This document shows, piece by piece, positions 23,556 through 35,100 of a stretch of DNA of 64,000 nucleotides. The number at the start of each line of letters is the position of its first letter. The first letter of the stretch is position 1. The notes beneath the pieces were generated by a model, which saw nothing but the letters and a program-made list of their open reading frames with translations, was not told where the DNA came from and ran no database searches. This DNA is from Lyophyllum atratum (lineage: Eukaryota; Basidiomycota; Agaricomycetes; Agaricales; Lyophyllaceae). The DNA lies in the NCBI GenBank assembly GCA_014905825.1, contig JACGCN010000007.1, forward strand, positions 930,001 to 994,000. Direction: 5' to 3'. A program made the translations under genes and the position numbers.

Positions 23556-25849
23556 CATTGCGAGCGACGACGGAAAATCACCCGCGCGTTCTTGGGCGTG
23601 ATCGTGATCCCAGGTGTCCATGCGAGCAGGAATCGCTTTTGCTCCTCCAAGGACTTGTCCTTCAGGTCATCGGGTACGATAACCTCGTATTTTCGCACTA
23701 CTTCTGCGAGGATGCAGGTGCTCTCCGTCACTGAGAAGCGTTGACCGATGCAGCTGCGCGGGCCGGCGGAGAACGCATTGACTGGGCGGAGGGTTGATGA
23801 GGTTTAGAGATCGAGACATATATGGACGAGAGAACTTACAAGCATCTCGGGGCCAGCGGTATGTATCCGCGTCGATGAACCGCTCCGGCCTGAATTCTGC
23901 CACGTCCTCCCCCCAATGGATCGCTGATGGTAGTACAATAAGCCAAAGAACCATGGAGTGCGAGGAAAACGTACGATTGTTATGAAGAGCGACGATATCA
24001 ATCACTACGAGGCTCCCGGTCTTGATAGGCACGTCATATTTCTCCACATTCGTGATCTTGCCTTCCTTGCTTGAGGAGAACCGACGCGCGCTGAGGGTCG
24101 TGTCCGTGCGGACGTGCTTTGCCAAACGTGCAACCGGAGGGAACATGCGGAGGGTTTCGTAGAAGACGGCTGTGGTGTATTCCTAGAAGTATAGAAGTAT
24201 ATTGAACAGGGGGTAGATCATGGAGCGTTGCCAGATAGCTACCAAATTCGCCATGGAATCTTTATAGGACTGTAGTAGAGGATGAGTCCTTGGGGGATAT
24301 CGCTGAGGAATTAGACCTACTGATGGAGAGCTGGGGGATGGGACCCCTGCAGGCCATAATCGGAGGGCTTCTTCGTGAACTCGCTGCTGGATGTCGGGAT
24401 AGAGGGCAAGTAGGATCAAGGAGAAACAGAGAGAATGGGCCGAGGTTTCTGCACGATGCTGAGATGAGAGCGTAGTCAGTAAGTTCGAAGGAGGCTCACC
24501 ATGTCCAGCAAGCAGAAACGTCTGATAAAAGGAGATTAATCATTAACACTTGCTCTTAGCCACATAAACCTGATGCACTCACAAAGGTATCTGATAGAAG
24601 CTCGTCGTCGGTAAGGTGTTTGCCCTTGTCCGAAGCATCCTCGTTCGTCATGTTCGCTTCCACTAGGTTGCGAAGCAGAGCAGCATCCATAGCCGTAGTC
24701 TTACCCCCAGCGATCCACGCCCGTGCCATCGAGATCACTTCCATCATATGAAGTCCCAGAGCGTCGAATGACTCGCGGGCTTCGTTGAGAATCGGCGTGA
24801 GGAGTGGGATATAAACTCGGTCCGAAAGCTTGTAAAGCCAGGTCGGAGTTATGGCTTTGGTGATTACATGGTGCACGGTGGAGGTGACGGCTGGTCTGAA
24901 GGCAAGTTTGTGGCCTGGAGGAGGTTCGGTATCCAAGTCTTCCTTTAGTGATGCCCGACGTCCAAAACCCGCTGAAGAGATCACGAGTAGGGTAACCTAA
25001 GAAGCATCTGAGGCGTGTACAACAAACGGAAAGGTAAGGTGCGTACCTGGGTGAGATCTGTTAGGAGGTCTACGGGGAATTTTCCTTGGGAATCCTTCGT
25101 TGTTTCATCGATCTCCGTGAACCACTCATCAACAACACGAATCGTTTCTCGCCATACGAAAGCATGGTTCGCCTGTGACGATGTTCAGCAGCTAAAAAGA
25201 ATTATGTAGAATCATTTCGCACCTCGTTGAAGGCCGAGTTGGCCACCGATCTGTGCCGCTTCCAATCCGCTCCCTCAGTGCCGACCATATTTTCGCCGTA
25301 GATATTCAGAGTCTCGTACTTCGTACACATTGGAAATGAGGTTCGGTTTCGAGAAGCAGCGGGCCGTACTCACAGCCTCCACATCTTTGGGGAAAATTCC
25401 ACGCGCTGCGTGTACTGTCTTGATAGCGTCGGCGTCCGAGAGCCAGAAGGTTGGCATGGCGTTCCAGAAAGTCACGGAGGACAGGCAGGTACTGCCATAC
25501 TTCGCGAAAACTGTAATATCCGATGCGTTATTAAAACAATCCTAGATACATAGAAGTACTCACGCGAGAAGGAAGCATAGTAATATCCCAAACGACCCTT
25601 GAATGGAAAGATGGGGCCCATGACCAGAGCGAACGTGCGGAACGGGTGCAGCCATAGAATCGAGCCGCCAGGACATGCACTACAAGGAAAGGATCGTTAT
25701 GATGCGTCGTTGGGCATGGAAGACCATGCAAGGCATCCTTACCGAAGTTGGGGCCGGGTGGACTGTACTGCAACATACTTTTGCAGTAGGGATTTCAGAA
25801 TCCAGGCCGTAGAAAGTCCAGCAAAGACTTCAATGAGAGAGAGCGCCAT
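23556..25849 (-). CDS. cytochrome P450 monooxygenase
   Basis: This heme-thiolate monooxygenase is probably anchored in the ER. The ATG at 25849 starts MALSLIEVFAGLSTAWILK, a plausible N-terminal anchor. Landmarks in order are the C-helix region WKRHRSVANSAFNEANHAF, the I-helix AGHETSAHSLCF (oxygen-binding motif, split by an intron), the K-helix ETLR in YTTAVFYETLRMFPP, PERF in FRPERFIDADTY, and the heme loop FSAGPRSCIGQRF with the cysteine ligand. The end is TPKNARVIFRRRSQ at 23556. The gene has about ten introns; several junctions were checked (for example WPRDA|FNAFSAG) and keep frame. No disabling change was found. Subfamily and substrate cannot be given. No partner biosynthetic gene lies next to it. 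Confidence 0.85.
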
Positions 25850-27600
25850 GCTTGGAGGCCACTCTCACAATTGAAAGATATTGAATAGGCAAGCGAATGA
25901 GTACACTGGCGCGTCACGTCAAGTTATCTGTAGATACGAGGCTGAGACGTGTCAAGGCCGATAATGATGAAGTAAAACTCACTTCAGGTCGTTTTTGGCG
26001 ACATTTAGCTCGCGTCTGAAGGGCTTTGAGAGAGACGACCTCCTCGTGTGAGCCTAGTTGACTGGGACCCGCCCTAAAGCTTCGGTAACATCCCATCATG
26101 ATCATACCGTGTAGCATCAGGGACCTACACGGTATGATGCGGCTTGTCGACATCCGCCGAACACCTCAGTCAACTACCATGACGAACATGAAGCCAGGCG
26201 AATTCGATTAGTTCTAGACGAGGTTCAGGAGGACCAAGGTTAGTCATGCCTCGAATCCTGGTCTCTTCCTACTAACACAAACGGCCACAGCTCGCAGTCG
26301 GCGTTCCGCGTTCACCGTTCGTGCTCCCACGCGAATCACATCTGAGGCACTGATGCACTCACGCTCCAACATCCCATGGGCAAGCACCATGATACCTCAG
26401 GCTCTCTGGTGACGCGAAAATCTTCAGCGCCTTTCACGACTAGTGTTGACATATTACTATTCGAACCGTCTTCCTCTTGATACCATCGAGGATTGTACAT
26501 CATTTAGGTGAATCGACCAAAGCGATATTCAACTATAATTCTATTTCCGCAAAGTTGTTATCACCGCGCGTACCTTCTGGCCGTGGCGTTGGAGACTTGG
26601 AGTATCAGTACCTTGGCAAGGACCATGGAACTGCAATGTTTAGTGACTCAAATGACATCCCAATCCGTTCCTAGCGGCAAGTATGTCTCAGTGACAACGA
26701 ACACGTTGGTAATCCGACGCTCAGGAGATTCTTGGACCTTGCCATTCGCATTCATTATTGTGCACATTAGCTAAACGCATGTGCACTCCATTGGCTTTCT
26801 CCCGTTGCGTCCTTGACATTGCAATTGCCCCCGATTGTTTGACATTTTTCGCAACAATGTAGACTGCTCGCGAAGAGCCTCGCGCCGAGTTTGGTCGACA
26901 AGGACTTCTCACGTTGGGTGCCCTTAGGTCCTCGTCTATAGCCAGTCTGTGGCCTCGCGTTCCTGGTATCGACAGAAGTTATGGCCTGCCTGAAGCAGTT
27001 CCTCGCCCTTTCAGGTCTCAAACGATGGTGAGACCATTAGCAGTCCGGCATTGGAAGAACTCCTTTGTTTTGCCCTGGACACTTAGCCTTCTCCAGGTGC
27101 TCGCTTCACGACGTGCCTCTCAGAAAAGCTATAAGAGCTGGTGGAACTCGCTGGAAGTCTTCAACCAACTCGCTACCGAGATTTGAGCATTCCCGCACTC
27201 TAAACAACAATGTCAGCAAACACCCACACCGGTATGTATACGTCCTTCCTAGACCCAACTGCCTACTTATACCTGCTACAGAGGCATCGGCGGCTAAAGA
27301 TGATATTACACGCCTGGCCGCCTTACTTTGAAATCAGTCACTGATGCAGATGATTGACACACCTTTTCACAGCATGGATTGAATTCGCAGGTGGGGGCAC
27401 AGCCTGACATTCAACTAAGCCTCTTGTCTGGTGCACTTGGGTTCATTTCGCACCCCATTTTCCATAAGATCTTGGGCAACGTCATCAATGGTTGTTGGAG
27501 TTGACCGGCCGAGGCCCAAAAGCTCTATATTTAGATTTGTTTATTTTCCGATCACTGACTTGCCGCCTCCTGCCGTAGGCAATTTTCCGTCTCATTTCTG
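25850..27600. other. gene-poor stretch
   Basis: It contains a 14-bp perfect hairpin at 26101-26138 and, near 27209, an ATG followed by a spliced frame of about 22 codons (MSANTHTEASAAK) preceded by CTATAAG at 27129. The latter could be the 5' end of the gene at 27.7 kb, but this is not shown. Nothing else was recognised. Confidence 0.3.
26101..26138. repeat. perfect hairpin, 14-bp stem
   Basis: ATCATACCGTGTAG (26101-26114) and its exact inverse CTACACGGTATGAT (26125-26138) are separated by 10 nt. It could be a relic of a transposon end or a structured RNA element. No poly-T run follows. Confidence 0.5.
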
Positions 27601-27699
27601 TTCCTTTGCACGTATATATTCGACGAGCTACGTACTGGTACGATAGCGGAATACTATCTGTTAACCCCCCCTCACCTCGTCCTCGTTCTCCGGTACCTG

Positions 27700-28122
27700 G
27701 TTTCCAACAATGGTCTTTTGGCCCCTGTCCATGCCACTGGCGCCGCCGCGCCATTCGGCGCTCAGCAAGGCCTAGCCCCGCATTTTGGGACATATGCGCC
27801 GCAACCCACCTTCCAGCATATCGACGCCGCACTCTCTCAGTACGGGTTGAACCCCAGCTCCCAGTATACCAACATTCAGCATGGCTTTTGGAGTAGCGTC
27901 GGGGACTTCTTCAAGAACCCAACCACTCAAAAGGTCATTAGCACTGCCGCAGACGTCGTAGCCAGCATTTTCCTCGATCAAAACCCAAATGGTGCCCCAG
28001 TCAACGCGAGCACCGGCAGTCCTTTGGCTGAGCATGGTCTATACTACCCGACCGGTAGTCTTAGTACCCCATTCGTTCAGCAAGGCCTGTTCACCCCTAT
28101 ACATCAAGACTTTTTCTTCTGA
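27700..28122 (+). CDS. stand-alone homologue of the metalloprotease C-terminal domain
   Basis: The frame reads NNGLLAPVHATGAAAPFG, then a domain of about 80 residues (IDAALSQYGLNPSSQ, NIQHGFWSSVGDFF, TTQKVISTAADVVAS), and ends TPIHQDFFF at 28122. The domain aligns by eye with the C-terminal domain of the 505-residue metalloprotease (VDAALVQRGLDPQLSA, DIQQGIWSQLVNII, SFKEVVLTIVDSAIS). No in-frame ATG exists close by: the ATG at 27710 is in another frame. Either an upstream exon supplies the start or the gene is damaged. A TATA-like GTATATATT lies at 27612. Function unknown. Confidence 0.5.
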   Translation, partial: VSNNGLLAPVHATGAAAPFGAQQGLAPHFGTYAPQPTFQHIDAALSQYGLNPSSQYTNIQHGFWSSVGDFFKNPTTQKVISTAADVVASIFLDQNPNGAPVNASTGSPLAEHGLYYPTGSLSTPFVQQGLFTPIHQDFFF

Positions 28123-28228
28123 GGAGTGCCGCCACCCTTCCGAGTTCTTTCTCAGTCTCCACTCTCTTCCTGATGCATATTACCTTTCTATGACTGCCTT
28201 CTGCTGACCTTACACTGTTAGAGTATTG

Positions 28229-28618
28229 TCAGCCAGGTGGGTGAGGGCGACGGGGATTTTGACGATGGAAATGTTCGAGAGTTTCGTGAAGAGAGGTGCT
28301 GATGTCGGAGAAGGGAAACCACGAGTTTTCGGAGTCGGGTAGGTCGCGCCATTGGACGAAGTAGTCGTAGCGGCGTCCGACCTTGCGGCTGTCGATGATG
28401 GTTTTGACGTCGCGTGGTTGATCGGGAATGACATCGACGGGAGGGATGGAAGTGGAGGGAAGTCGTCCGGGAATTATGGAGGGCGAGATTTGGCGGTGCG
28501 AAGATGTTCGAGAACTTGAGTAACGAGGGCGGTATGATCTTGACCCTCGCGTGAGAATATGAGTATGTCGTCAAGGTAGACGACGACGGAGATGTCGAGA
28601 ACGTCGCGAAGGGCGTCC
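28229..28618 (-). pseudogene. Ty3/gypsy pol remnant: RT palm joined to chromodomain
   Basis: On the minus strand the reverse-transcriptase palm with its catalytic motif (VVYLDDILIFSREGQDH) lies at about 28618-28490. It is followed, after a frameshift, by a chromodomain (VDVIPDQPRDVKTIIDSRKV, YDYFVQWRDLPDSENSWF) ending at 28229. RNase H and integrase are missing between them. This is the 3' end of a chromovirus-type retroelement. Confidence 0.75.
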
Positions 28619-29058
28619 AAATGAACCCTAAGAAGCTCGACACTATCCAGAGTTGGCCCATCCCCAAATCCGTCAAGCACATTCAACAATTTCTGGGCTT
28701 CACCAACTTCTATCAACGTTTCATTCACCGTTACGCCGAGATCTGCCTTCCCCTCACCAACTTAACGACAGCCAAGTGCAAGAAATCCTTCCCCGGACTC
28801 TCTCCCGACGCTCTTCAAGCATTCGAGAAGTTAAAACTTATCTTTACCACATCCCCCGTCCTACGACACTACGACTCTACGTTACCTTCCACGGTTGTCA
28901 CGGACGCATCCGATTTCGCCCTAGCCAGCATCCTCCTCCAACCCGACGAAGACAATCTCCTCCATCCAGTAGCCTATTATTCACGCAAACTCACTCCCGC
29001 CGAAATCAATTATGAAGTTCATGACAAAGAACTTTCGCGATATCTGAGGCGGGCTTGT
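28619..29058 (+). pseudogene. inverted RT-connection/RNase H piece of the same Ty3/gypsy element
   Basis: On the plus strand the frame reads NPKKLDTIQSWPIPKSVKHI, QFLGFTNFYQRFIHRYAE, VVTDASDFALASIL and PVAYYSRKLTPAEINYE, the RT thumb/connection and start of RNase H. It is oriented opposite to the gag, protease, palm and chromodomain pieces on either side, so this 440-bp block is inverted inside the element. Confidence 0.8.
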
Positions 29059-29560
29059 TGTTAAGACGGAGGCCTAGACCAACTGAGCCGATCGAAGAGG
29101 TTGCGGAACGGGCGGATGGAGTTACGAGGCTGTAGCCTCGGCCAAATGCCGTGACAGGAAAATCTTGGTTGGCGCCGCAGCATGACAGCGTAAGCTGGCC
29201 GCGGGCCCAGTCGACAGAGGGGTTGTGTTGCTTCAGCCAGTCGAGGCCGAGGAGGATGGGGTAGGGCATGGAAACGATGCCGAGGCGGATGTTTTCTGAG
29301 TGGTCGCAGACTTTGAGGTGTGTGATGACGTCGTGGGTTAGCAGTCCGGATGTAAGTGGTCGATCATCTATGGTATGGATAGGGAGAGGGAAGGGTTTGA
29401 GGGAGCGGGGAAATGAGTGTCGGTTGGCGAAGGTGTTGCCAATGTGGGAGCCGGTTGATCCAGAGTCGACGAAAGTGTATGTTTTGATGGATTTTCGTTT
29501 AGGGAATGATAAGATGACGGGAATATGGAAATGGTCTCTGTTTCTGGGGTCTAATTGAAC
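29059..29560 (-). pseudogene. Ty3/gypsy aspartic protease region
   Basis: The minus-strand frame carries FVDSGSTGSHIG, the retroviral-type D-[ST]-G active site, and YPILLGLDWLKQHNPSVDWA. It lies between gag and the inverted RT block. It is cut off at the 29058 junction. Confidence 0.7.
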
Positions 29561-29697
29561 ATGGCGAGGTAAACGAAATACAGGCGCGAGAGTCGACCTG
29601 GCTATCCATCCACCAGTCGTGGCTTTGGTGAAAGGACGGCCGGAAGGGCAACGGGGAACTGACTCGATGGTTCCTCCCGTCGCCGAAGACCTAGGAA

Positions 29698-30939
29698 CTA
29701 GTTGGTCTTCGGCTTGGCTTTTCCCGCTTCTCCGTGCTTAGCAGAGCGTGTCTTGCAATCCTTGACTTTGTGATCTTTTCCTCTGCAGTAAAGGCAGAGG
29801 TCATTCTTGAATCGGTAATCCCTCTCGGCAGGTGTGAGTTTGCCGCGAGGACCAGAGGTGGGAGAGGTGGTGATGGCGTCGACTTCCATGGGAACAACGT
29901 CGGAAGAGGAAGTCGTAGCGGGTTTAGCGGCAGCGGGTGGGTAGGAAGAAGCTTGAGAAGAATGATTGGACTCCTTGGACTTCTTTCCGTTGCCGTTCTC
30001 GAGGCGGCGCTCAACATCGCGCTGATGTAAGTTGCTGTCGATGGAGATGATGAGCGGTTCCCAAGCTTCGAGGGTCAAGGGCCTGTCGACGACATGAACG
30101 AGATGGTCCTTGACAAGGGGCTTGAGTCCCTTCATGAAGCGAGAGATTTTGGTTTGTTCTGTCATGTGCAGGTGGCTGGCAAGTTCCATAAATGACGTGA
30201 GATAATAGTGGGCTGAGCCAGTCTGCTTGAGAGTGTCGAGACGTTGATCCGCGGTCGTGATGAGCGCGGGGTCTGCAAACTTTTTGCGGAAAGCCACGAG
30301 GAAGAGTGTCCAGTCCCAGAGGAGAATAGAACCGGAGTTTTCGAGGTGTGTGAACCACTCGACTGGGATACCGTCTTTTAGATTAAGCCCGACATAGAGA
30401 ACTTTGGTGTGATCGTCGGGGAAAGAGGCGGGATTGAAGTCAATGATCCGTTTGACCTCGGAAAGGAAGGGGGTGACATCAGCATGTTTGCCGCTGAAGA
30501 CCCTGGCGTTCCTGAGTTTGACGGTGCTTCCATGAGGAGTGGTGGCAGCAGGGTGCTGAGTACGGTGAGCTACTTCAGCCATAGTGTCGATTACGCTTTT
30601 GGTGAGTTGAGCCTGGTTTTCGGCAACCGCGGCAACAATTTGAGCTAGATCAACTGGCGCGGGCACTGGATTGGCGGGCAATGGTTGAACTGGTACAGGG
30701 ATAGGACCCTGAGGGAGAGGAATAGGTCCAGGTGCTGAGATATTTGCGGGTCCCTGAAATTGGATTGACGGATGATCAGGGATTTGTGCGGGGTTGAAAC
30801 GCCCGGGAAGGTTTGCGAAGTCAATCCCTGGGACTCGAGGTGTAGTATAGATGCGAGGGTCCATCACGGGAGGTGGAGCCGGCAAGTTATATTCCGGTTG
30901 GACAGAGGTTCCTGGTAAGATACCAATATTGTCGGACAT
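29698..30939 (-). CDS. Ty3/gypsy Gag polyprotein
   Basis: The uninterrupted frame of 413 residues from the ATG at 30939 has a proline-rich N terminus, the conserved capsid-like stretch (FSGKHADVTPFLSEVKRI, TLFLVAFRKKFADP) and a zinc knuckle CLYCRGKDHKVKDC (CX2CX4HX4C) near the C terminus. Gag is intact although pol is destroyed. It belongs to the retroelement spanning 28229-31142. Confidence 0.85.
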   Translation of the reverse strand: MSDNIGILPGTSVQPEYNLPAPPPVMDPRIYTTPRVPGIDFANLPGRFNPAQIPDHPSIQFQGPANISAPGPIPLPQGPIPVPVQPLPANPVPAPVDLAQIVAAVAENQAQLTKSVIDTMAEVAHRTQHPAATTPHGSTVKLRNARVFSGKHADVTPFLSEVKRIIDFNPASFPDDHTKVLYVGLNLKDGIPVEWFTHLENSGSILLWDWTLFLVAFRKKFADPALITTADQRLDTLKQTGSAHYYLTSFMELASHLHMTEQTKISRFMKGLKPLVKDHLVHVVDRPLTLEAWEPLIISIDSNLHQRDVERRLENGNGKKSKESNHSSQASSYPPAAAKPATTSSSDVVPMEVDAITTSPTSGPRGKLTPAERDYRFKNDLCLYCRGKDHKVKDCKTRSAKHGEAGKAKPKTN

Positions 30940-30965
30940 GTCGATTTTGGTGATCGAATCAAACT

Positions 30966-31142
30966 TGTTAGAACCGAATGATATAAGGAATAGACTTAGA
31001 GAGATGAGGATGACTTAGATGAATAGAGATAACTGGGTTTTAACACTGAGTTGATTCGATGCTAGATACTGGCTAAAGTACAAGGTTTATATAGGATTCT
31101 GTTTAGGGGTTTTTAGAGAGGAGAGTATGTATGTGTAACATA
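30966..31142 (-). repeat. probable 5' LTR of the Ty3/gypsy element
   Basis: Read on the minus strand it starts TGTTACACATAC and ends GGTTCTAACA, just before the gag leader. TATATAAACC lies inside as a TATA box. No second copy was found at the pol end near 28.2 kb, so the element lacks a 3' LTR and its edges are tentative. Confidence 0.4.
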
Positions 31143-31290
31143 TGAATAGTAAAGTACTGTGATAGTATGATGACTGTGATAATATGGAGGAGACTGTGAT
31201 AATATCTAGGAAAGGAGACGAGAGGAGGGAAAGGAGACGAGGCGAGGGGAACGGAGAGGTAGGTACTGGATGGTCGGGAATCGGGATCCG

Positions 31291-34200
31291 TAGTGATCCG
31301 CAGGGGTAACCCTGGGGTGTCGAGGCCCCAACCCCTACCCTTACCCTTCAATACCCGTACCCTTTATCAAGGGTACGGGTTACCCGTTCCCACGGGTAGG
31401 GGTTCACCCCCGGGTCCTGCGGGTCCAAAAACCCGCCGGGTTAGCTCAAAGGGTAGCTGTAAGTACGAGTAGTATAACAATATCATAGCACTGTAATTGT
31501 CAGTCTACTCTATGTCTATATTAATATTCTCCTGACGCTTTCCTCCCTTCTTCAACTCTGGTAGCTTTGAGGCCGCCACAATATCACTAGTGCGAACAAG
31601 TCCCGACTTGAACCATGCACCAAGGCATAGCAGGGATCGGGTGGACTCCGCAGACAACCGATTGCGGATGTGGGACAGTAGAATCCGGCCTTGCGAAAAC
31701 GCACGCTCGACATCAACGGAGGAGGCTAGATGAAGATGCATGTCAGAACGAATCAGCGAAATGATCAGCAACAATACATACCCGGAATCGCGTGATAGTC
31801 CAGTGCCATTCGTGAGAGACGAGGAAACGTCCCCTGCCGCTTCTTCCACCATCCAATGACATCCACCACCTTCTCGCGATCCTCCTCAAGATACAGCGCC
31901 AGTTCATCCGTCACCGATACAGGTGCGGCTTCCGTGAAATCTGAAAGGCCGCTAGATAGAAGTTAGCTCTGGTTTATACCCAATGAGAAATCGGATAGAA
32001 CATACCTCTGTTTGCTGTGAGGTTGATGCCGCGTTCTCAACATCTAACTCGGCATATGTCCGCTGGAACTCTTCTTCGACGATCGTGACCGCATTCTCCA
32101 CCCAGTCAGCGGGCCATTCTGCCTTCTCAAGATATGCCAATTTGTAGGAGGGATGAAGAACTATCATAGACGGTTAGTTGACAGAACAGTGAACGGTCAG
32201 GTAAACGCACTAGTAGAAATTCGATAGACATCTGATGTATCGATCAGGTCATAGTACTTGCTGAGGAGACGGCTGCCAACAGCAAGAGCGGCCTTGATTG
32301 GTGGTGAATACTGCGATTCTGTAGCGTCGGTAGCGAGTACTTCATTGATCTTGTCCATTGCAGGTATAACTCTTGCAACATTTGACGTTGATTTCGAGAA
32401 AGCGAGTGTCGCGTCCTTGAAAACCTTGGATAACGTCATTAGTCTATTTCATGCATATACTATAGGATGAGACATACCTTGAGAACCTTAGACAACTGAG
32501 CTGCCATAACCCACTCCTCCTGACTTAACTCATACTTCCGAAGATTGAATTTGCGAGCAGCAGTTAGGTCGTCGATTGCGGCCCGGTACTGGACGGCGAA
32601 GGTAAGCATATCATATGTTGAGTTCCACCGGGTTTTCACATCCCGTGGAATCATCCTTGCGGAGAGCTCGAGCCGGTCGAGTGTCTTGAACCATTCTGGG
32701 AGGATGAGGGTGGAGGAATTCTTGACTGCGAACGCAACTTTGCGAAGCTGGGTCTGTGGATGAGCTTATGTCAACAGGACAAATATGGACAATCGCCTCA
32801 CCTTGTTGATCACAGTCCGAATGCGTCGTATAGCCTCCTCGTCGTCGTCATCTTCTTCAACATCAACAAGCTCTGAAAGATCATTATACTCCTCATCTGT
32901 CTCATCAACCTCGTCCTCGGCACCCTGGTCTTCCTCATCTTCGTAATCAATCCCATCAAGATCCATCTCTAACTCCTCCGACGCCTCCCCTGCCTCTGTA
33001 AATAGCTTTTTATTATCGAATTGGCGGATAATAATCTTGGCAACCAGGTTTACAATGTGTAAGAAGCAACGGACACGACCTTTCTGGCCTCGGAATTTGG
33101 GCAGATAACGGACTAGCTTCACGACCAGCTTGTCGTTATTACTGGCGTTATCACAGGCGATCGCAAGGATCTAGCGGCACAGTAGTCTTGGTGAGTTCAA
33201 GGCTGTCCTCCTACCGTAAATAATGACTCACCTTATCTTCAATACCGAACTCCTTCAGAACATCCGCGAATGCCCTCGCCAAGTTCATACCAGAGTGGGA
33301 CTTCGCCAACTCGACGACATCCAGGAGCATGCAACACGATACATTCTCTTTCAAGAAATGGACAGTGATTGCAACATATGCTTTGTGATTGGGCGAGGTC
33401 CAGCCATCGGTGGCAAAGCTCAACGATCCATCATACTCCTGCAAAAGCTTCGCAATCCGCGCCTTCGTCTTCGTGAACACATCCTTTACATCACGAGATA
33501 CGGTATCAGCAGAGGGAATGTGGTACAACGGGCGGCCTGTCTTCATCAACATATGAAATCCTCGGTCCTCGACGATCGAGAGAGGTCGCATGGACTCAGC
33601 GACCCATTTTACGATTTCGACCCTTCAAGAACGGAACATGTGAGAAGATGAACAGTCGACATCATAGTGAGTGAGTATACTTACCTGGCCTCCTCCGTTG
33701 TATGCTGACGATGCATGTAGGAGACTGCTCCCTTCGCCTCTATGCTAGCGAACATTGCCGCGATGTTGCCGTTCGGTGCATTTTTCAGCTTTCCGACTAC
33801 TTCCCGGACCTGCGCTAAATCTTTAGCCTCGTAGGCCTTCTGAAATGCTTCGTCGCCCCAGCATTTCTTGGAATGGGTGCGCAAGTTTGAGGTGGATCCC
33901 TTATCGTTCGTATCCAGATAATGTCTAACCTTATGCTTACACCCTACAGCTGCGCATTTGAAGATGTGGGCTCGGCGGCCATTGACTTCTTCAATGGTAG
34001 GGATAGGGTCGTAAAAGCCGTAAATAGGTGAGTCCCAGGTATCGATCAACCGTGCTAGGTGTTAACATTAGTTTACGTCGTCTACCCCACAAGTCTATCA
34101 ACATACCGAGTTCTGCCTCTGTGGTTTCCGACCTGCCCGATTCTTTGGTGCTGCCCGCTGACCCTCGCTTCTTCTTTGGTACAAACTCTTCCAAGATGGC

Positions 34201-34904
34201 CTTTCCTTCCCCCGAGGTATCCTCGTCACTATCCTCGTCGCTATCCAACGTGATCACTGCCTGTCGTCGGTTCTTCGGCTTCACGGCAGCAGCCTTCTTT
34301 CGAGCAGGAGCGGGAGTCGGAGCATTGTCGTCGCTGCCATCCGCAAGTTCCAAGATACGTTCGGGGTTTAGAGGGCTGGCACCGCGGGTGGTAGCTGCTG
34401 CATCAACGTCATCAACCTCCTCCACACGGGCGGTGTGATATTGGTGCACAGCAAGTTTCTGCTGCTTGAGTGCGGGCTCAGCGATGTTGTCATCATCAGC
34501 GAGCTTCGGCGCCAGCTTTCGCTTGCGCATCGCAGGGAGGGGTCGAGACTCATCGAAATAAGACATGTTGTTGATGAAGTCCCAGCAGGATGTTCCGCTC
34601 TTAACTATGTTCCTTTCGTGGCCACTGACAGCTTTGGGCAGCAGCTGTGGCCTCCACTAGATAATTGTTTATGTCCTGGACCACTGCTTTGGCCCGAAAG
34701 TCTATTGTAGATTGGTATACAAATGACGTAGTACAAATGCCTTGTTACTCTAGGACCACGGCCGTCGAATCTGCTGACCAACCCCCCTAACCCGCGGTTT
34801 TGCCGGGGTATGGACGAGGGTACTGTGGCGGTCACCCTTACCCCCACCCGTTGGTACCCTTACCCGCTACCCGCAGGGGTGACCGTACCCCTTGCGGATC
34901 ACTA
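31291..34904 (-). mobile_element. complete autonomous hAT element, copy 2
   Basis: The left end is TAGTGATCCGCAGGGGTAAC and the right end closes with GCGGATCACTA. The perfect 8-bp target duplication GGGATCCG lies at 31283-31290 and 34905-34912. It is 3614 bp long, with GGGTA-rich subterminal repeats and the same gene order as copy 1. It lies between the gypsy remnant and the second duplicated module. Confidence 0.9.
31505..34566 (-). CDS. hAT transposase, copy 2
   Basis: The ATG at 34566 starts MSYFDESRPLPAMRKRKLAP. Domain order matches copy 1: acidic N terminus, BED-type finger (CAAVGCKHKVRHYLDTN to HSKKCWGDEAF), RNase-H-like core (SFATDGWTSPNHKAYVA, CDNASNNDKLVVKLVRYL, RVRCFLHIVNLVAK), acidic insert, RWNSTYDML, and the dimerisation domain SVDVERAFSQGRILLSHIRN. 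It ends QENINIDIE at 31505. Sequence differs clearly from copy 1, so the two are separate subfamily members rather than a recent duplicate. Multiple short introns; no disabling change noticed. Confidence 0.85.
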
Positions 34905-34929
34905 GGGATCCGGAAGGGACTTGGGCGAT

Positions 34930-35100
34930 TCACGACAGGTTGAGGTAGGGTGTCCATCCCGGAGGAATGGCGTCGATAGCCTAAAGAGAAGTTCCGTCGT
35001 CTGCGGTGTCTGGCTCGTCTAGAGACACGTTTCGGGCAAATATCATACCCACCTGAGGTTTGGGCGCGACGATGGTCGATTCAGGCGCGTCAGAGAACAT
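34930..35100 (-). pseudogene. metalloprotease remnant, 32 codons
   Basis: Exon 35100-35053 reads MFSDAPESTIVAPKPQ. A GT-AG intron follows (35052-34981), then exon 34980-34930 reads AIDAIPPGWTPYLNLS and stops. The second piece resembles AVDAVAPEWTRYANLTL of the metalloprotease at 2735-4410. Everything downstream, including the zinc site, is absent. The hAT copy 2 target site lies 18 bp beyond the stop. Confidence 0.55.

Noticed and set aside
27209..27330. Short spliced frame MSANTHTEASAAK
   Set aside because: Only about 22 codons and no similarity; kept as a remark in the gene-poor entry, not as a gene.
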